Shown: piece by piece, positions 18,895 to 26,681 of the stretch | Position numbering within the stretch: the first letter of the stretch is position 1 | Layout: each line of letters starts with the position of its first letter | Program-made: the position numbers and the translations under genes | The notes under the pieces: model-generated | The model's input: the letters and a program-made list of their open reading frames with translations, nothing else | Database searches by the model: none | What the model was told of the DNA's origin: nothing | Assembly (NCBI RefSeq): GCF_900107755.1 | Contig: NZ_FNQR01000001.1 | Coordinates: 186,001 to 250,000 of the forward strand | Source of the DNA: Thalassobacillus cyri | GTDB lineage: Bacteria; Bacillota; Bacilli; Bacillales; Halobacillaceae | Reading direction: 5' to 3' | Length of the DNA stretch: 64,000 nt

Positions 18895-18935
18895 AAATGC
18901 CTGCGCCCATACATGGGGAGCAGGCATTTTTATTT
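18895..18935 (+). repeat. Short TGCCTG-family hairpin, terminator of the gab-type operon
   Basis: AAATGCCTG (18895-18903) pairs with CAGGCATTT (18921-18929), then a T-run. The inner bases CGCCC and GGGGAG also partly pair. Confidence 0.85.
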
Positions 18936-18949
18936 AAGTTGTGTGAGAC

Positions 18950-19106
18950 TGATAGCCCACTAGGACCTTTTCTTAATTGCGTAATGGCAAAAAGGATTAA
19001 AGTGGAAATTGTCAAAACATGTAAATAAAGGAGGGGTATTTATGAAGAGGCAACTAGCAACAATCGCTTTATCTTTTCCAGATGGAAGCGAATCAAAAGT
19101 AACTTA
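18950..19106 (+). pseudogene. Decayed duplicate of the M14 carboxypeptidase leader and first codons
   Basis: From about 18950 to 19073 the sequence matches, nearly base for base, the reverse strand upstream of the carboxypeptidase start at 7766. Shared blocks include TTTTCTTAATT, AAAAGGATTAAAG, TGTAAATAAAGGAGG and GCAACTAGCAACAATCGC. The copy keeps the ribosome site and an ATG at 19042, but the frame ends after 21 codons (MKRQLATIALS, then unrelated residues). It is best read as the remaining 5' end of a lost second copy, although expression of the short peptide cannot be excluded. Confidence 0.75.
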
Positions 19107-19209
19107 AAGATTACGTGCAAGTTTAATCCCTTTGGAATAATAGGACTATTGGCTATACACTTGCCCCCAAAGGTTTAAGAGTAAACCTATACCAAACTCA
19201 GGAATGACG

Positions 19210-19258
19210 GTGCCTCACCCCTACTGTGCTAATGCTTTAGCATGCTGGGGGTGCAGGC
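19210..19258 (+). repeat. Degenerate TGCCTG-family hairpin without T-run
   Basis: TGCCTCACCCCTACTG pairs with a right arm ending GGGGGTGCAGGC, with the spacer CTAATGCTTTAGCA. It has the family layout, but no U-tail follows, so it is probably not a terminator now. Confidence 0.7.
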
Positions 19259-19390
19259 CGCTGAGTTTATCCTATTATTTCTATTTAGGCTGGTCCCTAT
19301 AGCAATTGACGAATCGTGTAGAAATATAGGATTTACAACGTAATTGTTTTACTGTAAAGTGTTAAAGAGTGAAGGTTTTAAATATTTTAA

Positions 19391-19543
19391 TTCTTATGAA
19401 GAGTGACCGAGGGATAGGCCTGTTGACGTCACAGCAACCTTCCTGTTGGAGTGGTGCTAATTCCTGCAGACTCATAGATTCTGCGAGATAAGAGTTTGGC
19501 AGTTCATAACTAAACTCTTTCTTAATTGGAAAGAGTTTTTTAT
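19391..19543 (+). promoter_or_regulatory. S-box (SAM-I) riboswitch with terminator, controls metNIQ
   Basis: The aptamer runs from CTTAT (19393-19397) to ATAAG (19488-19492), which form the closing helix. The conserved S-box elements follow in order: GAAGAG, GAGGGATAGGCC, GACGTC, CAGCAACC and GTGGTGCTAATTCCTGCAGA. Downstream, AAACTCTTTC (19512-19521) pairs with GAAAGAGTTT (19529-19538) plus a T-run as terminator, while AGAGTTT at 19491-19497 can pair with AAACTCT as antiterminator. SAM binding should stop transcription of the methionine importer when SAM is plentiful. Confidence 0.95.
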
Positions 19544-19609
19544 TTAAGGCTCTGTGATTCAAAAGCCGATGATGAGTACATTAATTAATCTTAAAAAGGG
19601 GGGCATAAG

Positions 19610-20650
19610 ATGATTTCGATTGAGCAGCTGTGTAAAGTCTATCAAACGAAAGACCGCAAGATTATCGGCGTCGATAACGTAACGATGACGGTCGAAAAAG
19701 GAGAGATTTTCGGAATCGTCGGGTATAGCGGGGCAGGGAAAAGCTCTTTGCTTCGCTGCATGAACATTTTAGAAAGGCCGACAAGCGGGAAAGTGACATT
19801 GGACGGAATCGACCTGTTATCCCTTTCTCCAAAGGAATTAAGAACCGCTCGGCAGTCGATCGGTATGATTTTTCAAGGATTTCACTTAGCGATATCAAAA
19901 ACTGTATTGGAAAATGTCGCGTTTGCCTTGAAAGCCTCAAAGGTGGGAAGGGTTGAAAGAAAAAGGCGTGCCTTAGAGCTTCTCGATCTTGTTGGGCTCT
20001 CTGATAAAGCCGATCAATACCCTGCCCAATTAAGCGGGGGGCAAAAACAGCGGGTCAGCATCGCTCGAGCACTGGCTAACAATCCGAAGGTGCTTTTATG
20101 TGACGAGGCAACTTCTGCTCTCGATCCAAACACCACGCAGTCCATTCTTAAGCTGCTGAAGAAAATCAACCGGGAACTCGGTTTAACGATCGTTTTGATT
20201 ACTCACGAAATGGAAGTCGTCAAAGAAATCTGCGACCGTTGTGCGGTGATGGAAGAAGGTCGGATTGTGGAAGAAGGCAAAACATATGATATGTTCGCGT
20301 ATCCGCAAAATACATTAACGAAGCGTTTCATCCAAACAGTGCTTGATTTCAACCTTCCGAAAGAACTGTTGGAACATAGTAAAGGGACAATCGTCCATAT
20401 GAAGTTCACAGGTAAGCTTGCGGGAGAATCCGTCGTATCTGACCTTTTGCAAAACTATGAAGTTCGCGGCAATATTCTTCACGGAAAAGTCGACTATATC
20501 CAAAATAAAGCGTTAGGGACGTTCGTCATAGAATTAACAGGCGAAGACAAAGAAGTGCAACAGGCCATAGAGAGTGTACGAAAGAAAGTAGAAGTGGAGG
20601 TGTTGCCGCATGATGGATCAGTTCATCACTCTGCTGCCGGAGCTGAATAA
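19610..20650 (+). CDS. metN: Methionine ABC transporter ATP-binding protein MetN
   Basis: A 346-residue ABC ATPase. Walker A is GYSGAGKS (38-45), the signature LSGGQ is at 141-145, Walker B is VLLCDE (161-166), and the switch histidine is in LITHEMEVV. The C-terminal ~100 residues form the NIL/ACT-like domain that senses methionine in MetN proteins. It powers uptake of methionine by MetI with MetQ. It lies about 65 bases behind the S-box terminator. The last 41 bases overlap metI. Confidence 0.95.
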   Translation: MISIEQLCKVYQTKDRKIIGVDNVTMTVEKGEIFGIVGYSGAGKSSLLRCMNILERPTSGKVTLDGIDLLSLSPKELRTARQSIGMIFQGFHLAISKTVLENVAFALKASKVGRVERKRRALELLDLVGLSDKADQYPAQLSGGQKQRVSIARALANNPKVLLCDEATSALDPNTTQSILKLLKKINRELGLTIVLITHEMEVVKEICDRCAVMEEGRIVEEGKTYDMFAYPQNTLTKRFIQTVLDFNLPKELLEHSKGTIVHMKFTGKLAGESVVSDLLQNYEVRGNILHGKVDYIQNKALGTFVIELTGEDKEVQQAIESVRKKVEVEVLPHDGSVHHSAAGAE

Positions 20651-21272
20651 ATCGTTTCTTGAAACACTAATTATGGTTGCTATTGGTCTAGGCGTTGCCT
20701 TAATCGTCGGCTTACCGTTAGGCCTTTTACTTTTCGTAACAGACCGCGATTTATTCCTTGAGAATAAATGGATAAAAGGTGTGACAGGCGTTATTGTGAA
20801 TCTGGTGAGATCCGTACCATTCATCATTTTACTTGTCTTTTTATTTCCTTTTACTAATTTCCTGGTTGGTACAACGACGGGGCCAGTGGCCGCATCGGTC
20901 GCCTTATCAGTGGCAGCTATTCCTTTTTATGCCCGAATTGTCGAAGCCTCTGCCCGGGATATCGACCGTGGGGTTATCGAAGCAGCGATCGCCTGTGGAG
21001 CTTCGCCCTGGTTGATTATTAAAGATATTATTTTTCCGGAAATTAAGTCGGGTTTGATCAGTGGGCTGACAATTACCGCTATAAGTTTAATCGGCTATTC
21101 TGCGATGGCAGGAGCGATTGGCGGAGGAGGCATCGGTGATTTAGCCATCCGTTATGGCTATTACCGTTATGATAACTTTGTCATGTTTACAACAGTCATT
21201 TTATTAATTGTCATGGTTCAAGTCATTCAGTATGTGGGTGACTTCTTAGCAAAATACGTAAAAAAAGGGTAA
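20610..21272 (+). CDS. metI: Methionine ABC transporter permease MetI
   Basis: A 220-residue inner-membrane subunit with about five membrane helices. The EAA-type coupling loop reads EAAIACGASPWLIIKDIIFPE, and SLIGYSAMAGAIGGGGIGDLAIRYGY is the conserved end of MetI. The gene starts inside metN with a GTGGAGGTG ribosome site (20594-20602); ATG at 20610 or 20613 are both possible. Confidence 0.95.
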   Translation: MMDQFITLLPELNKSFLETLIMVAIGLGVALIVGLPLGLLLFVTDRDLFLENKWIKGVTGVIVNLVRSVPFIILLVFLFPFTNFLVGTTTGPVAASVALSVAAIPFYARIVEASARDIDRGVIEAAIACGASPWLIIKDIIFPEIKSGLISGLTITAISLIGYSAMAGAIGGGGIGDLAIRYGYYRYDNFVMFTTVILLIVMVQVIQYVGDFLAKYVKKG

Positions 21273-21294
21273 TACATTTTAAGGAGGATACAAC

Positions 21295-22122
21295 ATGAAA
21301 AGATTATTCGTTTTATTATTACTTCTTTCCGCTACTTTTTTAACCGCTTGTGGAGAAGATGAGGGAAATGCAGGTTCATCAGATGGGAAAGATACGATTA
21401 AATTTGGGGCGACAGCTGGTCCGTATAGTGATATGGTGACGCAAGCCATCGCTCCGCTGCTCGAAGAAAAAGGGTATGAAGTAACAAACAAAGAGTTTAC
21501 AGACTATGTTCAGCCTAACAAAGCCCTGGCCAATGGAGACTTGGATGCCAATCTTTTTCAACATAAAATTTATTTAGATTCTTTCGCGGAAGAGCACGGC
21601 CTGGAATTGTCTGAGGTTATTATTGTGCCAACCGCTCCTATGGGAATTTACTCAAATACTTATGAAGACTTCGATAGTGTGGAAGAAGGAAGTACAATTG
21701 GCGTTCCTAATGACCCGACAAACCTAGCGAGAGCATTGATTGTACTGGAAGATGAAGGTCTTGTGAAAATCAAAGAAGATGTCGACCCTCTGCGTGCTTC
21801 CTTAGCAGATATTGAAGATAATCCAAAATCCCTCGATTTCGTAGAAGTAGAAGCTGGTCAACTGCCTCGACTCGTAGACAGTGAAGACTTAGCGGCTGTG
21901 CCGGGGAACTATGCGCTTGCAGCAAAGATGGATTTGCTAGATGCCCTGGCTCTTGAAGATATGCCTGACGATTACCGTAACCGTGTTGTTGTAAATACAG
22001 AAGATATGGATGCGTCCTATGTGAAAGATATCAAGGAAGTGATCCAGTCGGATGAATTCGAAGAGATTATCGATGAAGAATTTCAAGGATTTGGTAAACC
22101 GGAATGGATGAAAGAAGAATAG
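21295..22122 (+). CDS. metQ: Methionine-binding lipoprotein MetQ
   Basis: A 275-residue NlpA-family binding protein. The lipoprotein signal ends in FLTAC, with the lipidated cysteine at residue 19. The mature part has the family stretch TIKFGATAGPYSDMV, the DYVQPNKALANGDLDANLFQHK ligand region split across about residues 65-86, and NDPTNLARAL. It hands methionine to MetI/MetN at the cell surface. The ribosome site AAGGAGGATACAAC precedes ATG. It is the third gene of the S-box operon. Confidence 0.95.
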   Translation: MKRLFVLLLLLSATFLTACGEDEGNAGSSDGKDTIKFGATAGPYSDMVTQAIAPLLEEKGYEVTNKEFTDYVQPNKALANGDLDANLFQHKIYLDSFAEEHGLELSEVIIVPTAPMGIYSNTYEDFDSVEEGSTIGVPNDPTNLARALIVLEDEGLVKIKEDVDPLRASLADIEDNPKSLDFVEVEAGQLPRLVDSEDLAAVPGNYALAAKMDLLDALALEDMPDDYRNRVVVNTEDMDASYVKDIKEVIQSDEFEEIIDEEFQGFGKPEWMKEE

Positions 22123-22146
22123 ATGTAAAGGAAACCCATCAACTAT

Positions 22147-22180
22147 AGAGTCATCCTCCTAAGGGTGGCTCTTTTGTATT
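22147..22180 (+). terminator. Terminator of metNIQ
   Basis: AGAGTCATCCT (22147-22157) pairs with AGGGTGGCTCT (22162-22172) with two wobble pairs, followed by a T-rich tail. Confidence 0.8.
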
Positions 22181-22216
22181 TATTATGTCCACAGGTGGTC
22201 ATTCATTGTTAATAGC

Positions 22217-22274
22217 AAGTGCCTGCCCCCCACTAAATTAACGCTATACAATCGTGGGATCAGGCACTTTTTTA
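22217..22274 (+). repeat. TGCCTG-family hairpin repeat between metQ and the lacI-type gene
   Basis: AAGTGCCTG (22217-22225) pairs with CAGGCACTT (22261-22269); CCCAC and GTGGG pair inside; the spacer is TAAATTAACGCTATACAA; a T-run follows. It is a second terminator behind metQ. Confidence 0.85.
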
Positions 22275-22278
22275 AATT

Positions 22279-23271
22279 TTAAGTCGTCTCACCCTGAATC
22301 AGCTCGACATCAAGAATCACATTCTTATTTTTGCCAGCCTCAGGATTTTCAATCAGTTCGATTAGTGTGGAACAAAGGCTGTTGCCTATGGCATCAATCG
22401 GCTGACTGATGGTCGTTAAAGCAGGTGACCGCAGCATTCTCGTAAAGCTGTGATAATCATAGCCGATGATTTTCAATTGTTCTGGCACGTTTATGCTATG
22501 TTTATCTGCATAGACATAAAGCGTATAGGCCATGATATCGTTACTGCAAAATACACCGTCGTATGCTCTGAGCTTTTGTATCCCGATGTTTTTATCAATG
22601 AACTCCCAGTTGTCTTCAAAGGTGGCTTTGATGTGAGCTCCTTCCACGTAATCCCCTTCTACATCATTTCTTATGCAGGTTAACTGAAACGCGTCACTTC
22701 TACGGTTTGCCAGTAATTCGTATTCCAATGGGCCGGAGATATGAAGGAGCTTTTTGCAACCTCTGTCAATCAGGTGCATGGTGGCCAGTTCTCCGCCTTT
22801 ATAATTGTCGCTGGCTACATAAGGAATGTTGGAGGAAAGTACGCGATCAAAGGAGACAATCGGCATTCCGGTATCCTGATAAGATGCTACATCCAGTGTA
22901 TGGCTGGCCATTACAATACCATCCACACGGTTTTGTCTAAGCATACTGATATAATGCAATTCTTTTTCTTTGTCATTCAATGAATTGCAGACCAGCAATT
23001 TATAATTTTTTTCACTTGCATAAGATTCAATCCAGTTGACCAGTTCAGCAAACAGGGGATGAGATACATCAGGTATGATCACACCAAGCAGGCTGGACTG
23101 ATTTTTAAGTAAAGCACGTGCGATTTGATTAGGCTGGTAATTTAACTGAAGCATTGCGTCTTCTACTTTCTGTCGCGTTGCTTTCCCGATATATCCTCTA
23201 TTGTTCATCACTCTCGAAACGGTAGTGACAGACACTCCTGAAAGTTTTGCCACATCTTTAATGCTTACCAT
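22279..23271 (-). CDS. LacI-family transcription regulator of the divergent sugar operon
   Basis: A 330-residue regulator: the helix-turn-helix IKDVAKLSGVSVTTVSRVMN at the N-terminus, the hinge YQPNQIARAL at about 50-59, then a periplasmic-binding-type sugar sensor domain (LLGVIIPDVSHPLF, DGIVMAS, SFDRVL, DGVFCSNDIMA). It faces the sugar-binding protein gene, so it most likely represses the importer and glycosidase genes in the absence of the sugar. An 18-base perfect inverted repeat flanks the intergenic region. The ribosome site is GGAGTG before the ATG. Confidence 0.88.
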   Translation of the reverse strand: MVSIKDVAKLSGVSVTTVSRVMNNRGYIGKATRQKVEDAMLQLNYQPNQIARALLKNQSSLLGVIIPDVSHPLFAELVNWIESYASEKNYKLLVCNSLNDKEKELHYISMLRQNRVDGIVMASHTLDVASYQDTGMPIVSFDRVLSSNIPYVASDNYKGGELATMHLIDRGCKKLLHISGPLEYELLANRRSDAFQLTCIRNDVEGDYVEGAHIKATFEDNWEFIDKNIGIQKLRAYDGVFCSNDIMAYTLYVYADKHSINVPEQLKIIGYDYHSFTRMLRSPALTTISQPIDAIGNSLCSTLIELIENPEAGKNKNVILDVELIQGETT

Positions 23272-23343
23272 TTTGCTTCACTCCGATTCCATGAGGTAGA
23301 ACGCCTCATTCCTATAATTATATCAGTATTTATCAATTAATTG

Positions 23344-23361
23344 TATGTCAATCGTTTTCAT
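23344..23361 (+). promoter_or_regulatory. Left arm of an 18-base inverted repeat, putative LacI-type operator
   Basis: TATGTCAATCGTTTTCAT is the exact reverse complement of 23458-23475. It lies on the regulator-gene side of the intergenic region, so binding here could allow autoregulation. Its AATCGTTTT core resembles LacI/CcpA family half-sites. Confidence 0.65.
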
Positions 23362-23457
23362 AAGTATAACATATTATGTAGCATCCTTATACCTTTGGAT
23401 TAAAGAGATGCATTGGTATTAAAGGGTTTTATTTTTAGAAAAATATAAATATTATAT

Positions 23458-23475
23458 ATGAAAACGATTGACATA
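23458..23475 (+). promoter_or_regulatory. Right arm of the inverted repeat, overlaps the sugar operon -35 box
   Basis: ATGAAAACGATTGACATA includes the -35 hexamer TTGACA (23468-23473). A protein bound here would block RNA polymerase directly. Confidence 0.7.
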
Positions 23476-23515
23476 TATTTTTACTCGGGTATAATTTCAC
23501 TTGTAAACACTTTCA
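23468..23515 (+). promoter_or_regulatory. SigA-type promoter of the sugar operon with a cre-like site
   Basis: TTGACA (23468-23473), a 16-base spacer and TATAAT (23490-23495) make a near-perfect housekeeping promoter. TGTAAACACTTTCA at 23502-23515, at about +1, differs from the CcpA cre consensus TGWAANCGNTNWCA at one position, so carbon catabolite repression is likely. Confidence 0.75.
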
Positions 23516-23592
23516 TAGGAATTAAGGAAGTTTGATGAATGGCAAATGGTCTTTATGTACTTTTCATTTAAAAACGGAAAGGGATGGCGATT

Positions 23593-24867
23593 ATGAAAAT
23601 GAAAGCGATGGTGTCTAGTCTGGTAGTTTCTGGTATTTTACTTGCTGGTTGTTCTTTTTCTTCAGGAGAATCTGCTTCTGAAGATAAGATTTCAATTGAG
23701 GTTTTCCAAGGTAAAGTTGAGTTTAATGATCAGTTCAATGAATTGGCTGAAGAGTATGAAAAGGAAAATCCTGATGTTGATATTAAGATCACGAGCGTAG
23801 GAGGCGGAAGTGACTATGCAGGCTCATTGAAAACAAAGTTCTCTTCCGGAGATGAACCGGAAATTTTTAGTGTTGCCGGACCGACTGAGGCTGAGCAATT
23901 TGGAGATTACTTAACGGATATGTCCGATACAGAACTTGCCGATCTGGCGTTAGAGGGTACTTTAGAGCCAGTAACGGAAGATGGGAAAGTACAGGGGGTA
24001 CCTTATAACCAGGAAGGATATGGGTTGATCTATAACAAAGAAGTATTCGAAAAAGCTGGTATCGACCCCAACAGTATATTGACTTATGAAGACTTAAAAA
24101 AAGCTGTGAAAGAACTGGATAGTAAAAAAGAAGAACTCGGAATTGACGCGGTATTCGCCTTCCCGGCAAAAGAAGCATGGGTTCCTGGCAGTCATTTAGC
24201 TAATGCGTTTTTAGCACCAGAATTCGACCATAAAGTTCTCGAAGCCTATAACGCTGAGTCTGTAGGCTTTGATAAAGGGGAAGAGTTTAAGAAGATGGTA
24301 GATCTTCAAAATGAATATTCCATCCAGCCAACTTTAAGCTTGGATTACTCCCAGCAGGTGGAAGAATACTTTTCCCTGGGCCAAGTGGCAATGATTCAGC
24401 AGGGGAATTGGATCTATCCATCTGTCAAACAAATGGATGAGGAGTTTGCAGCTGAAAACATGGGTATTCTTCCTATCCCGGTAGAAGGACAGGAGGGAAA
24501 GATTCCTGTTGGAGTTCCGAATTATTGGGCGGTTAATGATAATAACAATGAAGAAGTGATACAAGCATCAAAAGATTTTCTCGATTGGATTTACACCTCT
24601 GATATAGGAAAAGAATATGTACTTAATGAGTTTAATTTTATTCCAGCTTATGAGGGGTATGATTCATCAAAAATTGTGGATCCGCTATCCAAAAAGATTT
24701 ATGAATATGCTTCAGAAGGTAACACGATAGGGTGGGTGTTCCTGGGTTATCCGACAGCATGGGGAGATTATCTGGGAGCCAACGTACAAAAGTACATTAG
24801 CGGAGAGATGACTTGGGAAGAGTTAGAAGAGGATTCCAGCAATAGGTGGGAATCACTTAGGAAATAG
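23593..24867 (+). CDS. Sugar ABC transporter substrate-binding lipoprotein
   Basis: A 424-residue family 1 extracellular solute-binding protein. The signal peptide ends in LLAGC with the lipidated cysteine at residue 20. SVGGGSDYAGSLKTKFSSG, PYNQEGYGLIYNKEVFEKAGI and MIQQGNWIYP are typical of oligosaccharide-binding proteins. The ATG at 23584 abuts GGAAAGGG with no spacing, so the ATG at 23593 is preferred. It captures the sugar for the two permeases downstream. A hairpin between this gene and the permeases would allow a higher level of binding protein. Confidence 0.88.
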   Translation: MKMKAMVSSLVVSGILLAGCSFSSGESASEDKISIEVFQGKVEFNDQFNELAEEYEKENPDVDIKITSVGGGSDYAGSLKTKFSSGDEPEIFSVAGPTEAEQFGDYLTDMSDTELADLALEGTLEPVTEDGKVQGVPYNQEGYGLIYNKEVFEKAGIDPNSILTYEDLKKAVKELDSKKEELGIDAVFAFPAKEAWVPGSHLANAFLAPEFDHKVLEAYNAESVGFDKGEEFKKMVDLQNEYSIQPTLSLDYSQQVEEYFSLGQVAMIQQGNWIYPSVKQMDEEFAAENMGILPIPVEGQEGKIPVGVPNYWAVNDNNNEEVIQASKDFLDWIYTSDIGKEYVLNEFNFIPAYEGYDSSKIVDPLSKKIYEYASEGNTIGWVFLGYPTAWGDYLGANVQKYISGEMTWEELEEDSSNRWESLRK

Positions 24868-24880
24868 TCTGTAAGAGAAT

Positions 24881-24922
24881 GAGCTGACGGAGCTGAATAA
24901 ACTGCTTCGTTAGCTCTTTTTA
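24881..24922 (+). terminator. Partial terminator between binding protein and permease genes
   Basis: GAGCTGACG (24881-24889) pairs with CGTTAGCTC (24908-24916), followed by T5. It probably sets an excess of binding protein over permease by partial read-through. Confidence 0.7.
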
Positions 24923-24973
24923 TAAAAACGCTCTACTAAATTTTTAAATCTGAATCAATATAGGAGGAATTTG

Positions 24974-25834
24974 ATGAGTAACCGCAGCATGGCGTTCTGG
25001 CTTTTCCTTACTCCTGTCATTCTTGCCTTGGCTATCGTGGTAGTGATTCCATTCGTCTATGGTTTTTTCTACTCGTTTACGGATTGGAACGGTTTGAGTG
25101 CGACTAAGTTTATCGGATTCGAGCATTATATCAATTTGTTCCAGGAAAAAGAGTTCATGAATTCGATCTGGTTTACGATAAAGTTTGCCGTAGCATCGGT
25201 ATTGCTTTTGAACTTTTTTGGCCTGGCTTTGGCCTTGATCGTTACTCGTAATATTAAGACGAACAATTTGCTTCGTACTGTATTTTTTATGCCAAACCTG
25301 ATCGGTGGCCTGATTCTCGGTTTCATCTGGCAGTTCATTTTTGTCAGTGTGTTCGGTGACATCGGGGATATGCTTGGGGCAGAAGGCATGCAGGGCTGGT
25401 TGTCTACGACAGAAACCGGTTTTTGGGGTTTGGTCATCCTGACATCATGGCAGATGGCTGGTTATATCATGATTATTTATATCGCTTATTTGGAGAACAT
25501 TCCAAAAGAGTTGATCGAAGCGGCAAAAATTGATGGGGCCAGCAGCTTCCAGCGATTTAAAAAAATTACGTTCCCGCTGGTGGCACCAGCTTTCACGATC
25601 AGTATGTTCCTGACACTTTCCACATCATTTAAGATTTATGATCAGAACTTATCACTGACCAACGGCGGACCGTATAATTCCACACAGATGGTTGCGATGG
25701 AAATAGTCCGGACAGCTTTTTCAGACAACCAAATGTCCTATGCACAGGCGAAAGCGGTCATTTTCTTCCTGATTGTTGCCGTCGTGGCTCTGACACAGGT
25801 TTACTACAATAAGAAACGAGAGGTTGAGATGTAA
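24974..25834 (+). CDS. Sugar ABC transporter permease (MalF/UgpA type)
   Basis: A 286-residue membrane protein with six predicted helices. The coupling loop is EAAKIDGASSFQRFKKITFPLVAP split around residue 185, and NGGPYNSTQMVAMEIVRTAF is the family C-terminal signature. A TTG one codon upstream is in frame; the ATG at 24974 lies 6 bases behind AGGAGG. Pairs with the next gene; the stop overlaps its ATG by one base. Confidence 0.9.
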   Translation: MSNRSMAFWLFLTPVILALAIVVVIPFVYGFFYSFTDWNGLSATKFIGFEHYINLFQEKEFMNSIWFTIKFAVASVLLLNFFGLALALIVTRNIKTNNLLRTVFFMPNLIGGLILGFIWQFIFVSVFGDIGDMLGAEGMQGWLSTTETGFWGLVILTSWQMAGYIMIIYIAYLENIPKELIEAAKIDGASSFQRFKKITFPLVAPAFTISMFLTLSTSFKIYDQNLSLTNGGPYNSTQMVAMEIVRTAFSDNQMSYAQAKAVIFFLIVAVVALTQVYYNKKREVEM

Positions 25835-26655
25835 TGAAAAACCAGGAAAAGAAAAGCTTATTCTCAATCGAAATTCTTGGTATCATCCTTGGATTGTTAT
25901 GGATTGCGCCGTTTTATTTGATGGTTGTCAATGCGTTCAAAACAAAGCGGGATATTTTCAGCGGGGTACTTGGTCTGCCGGAAACATGGGAAGTCGAGAA
26001 CTTTGTAAAGGCGTTCATCGACCTGAGTTTCCTGAAATCGTTGTTTAACTCTGTTTTGATCACTGGACTCAGTGTCGGCATCATCATTATTTTTTCTTCG
26101 ATGGCTGGATATGCTCTGGCCCGGAACAAAAGTAAAATCAGCGGGGTTTTATTCTTTGTATTCGTAGCTGCCATGCTGATTCCCTTCCAATCGGTCATGA
26201 TTCCGCTGGTATCGATGTTTGGACAGGCAGATATGTTGAATGCTGCCGGATTGATCTTCATGTACCTTGGTTTTGGGTGCAGCTTGTCGATTTTCCTTTA
26301 CCACGGTGCGATGACAGGTGTATCCAAGTCATTGGATGAAGCAGCAATCATTGATGGTGCCAGTCGCTTCCAGTTATTCTGGAAAATCATCTTCCCGTTG
26401 TTGAAACCTATATCTGTGACTGTTGGAATTTTGAATGTTATCTGGATTTGGAATGATTACTTATTGCCGTCCCTTGTGTTAGGTGAAGCGAATGCGACGA
26501 TACCATTGAAGATGTTCTATTTCTTCGGTCAGTATACGAAGCAGTGGCATTTAGCACTGGCTGGCTTGACGATTGCGATCATTCCGGTCATCGTCGGATA
26601 CTTTTTCGCACAGAAACAAATCATCAATGGGGTGTCCGAAGGGGCTGTCAAATAA
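25834..26655 (+). CDS. Sugar ABC transporter permease (MalG/UgpE type)
   Basis: A 273-residue membrane protein with six predicted helices. The coupling loop is DEAAIIDGASRFQLFWKIIFP and the end IPVIVGYFFAQKQIINGVSEGAVK is typical for MalG-type subunits. No ATPase gene occurs in the operon, so it must use a shared ATPase of the MsmX kind encoded elsewhere, as is common in Bacillaceae. Confidence 0.9.
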   Translation: MKNQEKKSLFSIEILGIILGLLWIAPFYLMVVNAFKTKRDIFSGVLGLPETWEVENFVKAFIDLSFLKSLFNSVLITGLSVGIIIIFSSMAGYALARNKSKISGVLFFVFVAAMLIPFQSVMIPLVSMFGQADMLNAAGLIFMYLGFGCSLSIFLYHGAMTGVSKSLDEAAIIDGASRFQLFWKIIFPLLKPISVTVGILNVIWIWNDYLLPSLVLGEANATIPLKMFYFFGQYTKQWHLALAGLTIAIIPVIVGYFFAQKQIINGVSEGAVK

Positions 26656-26681
26656 CATTAGGGGAGTCAGGAGAGATATAA

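Noticed and set aside
19391-19543. Leader of metN considered as a T-box
   Set aside because: The S-box elements (GAGGGA, CAGCAACC, GGTGCTAATTCC) are all present, and no T-box TGG motif or specifier loop is evident.
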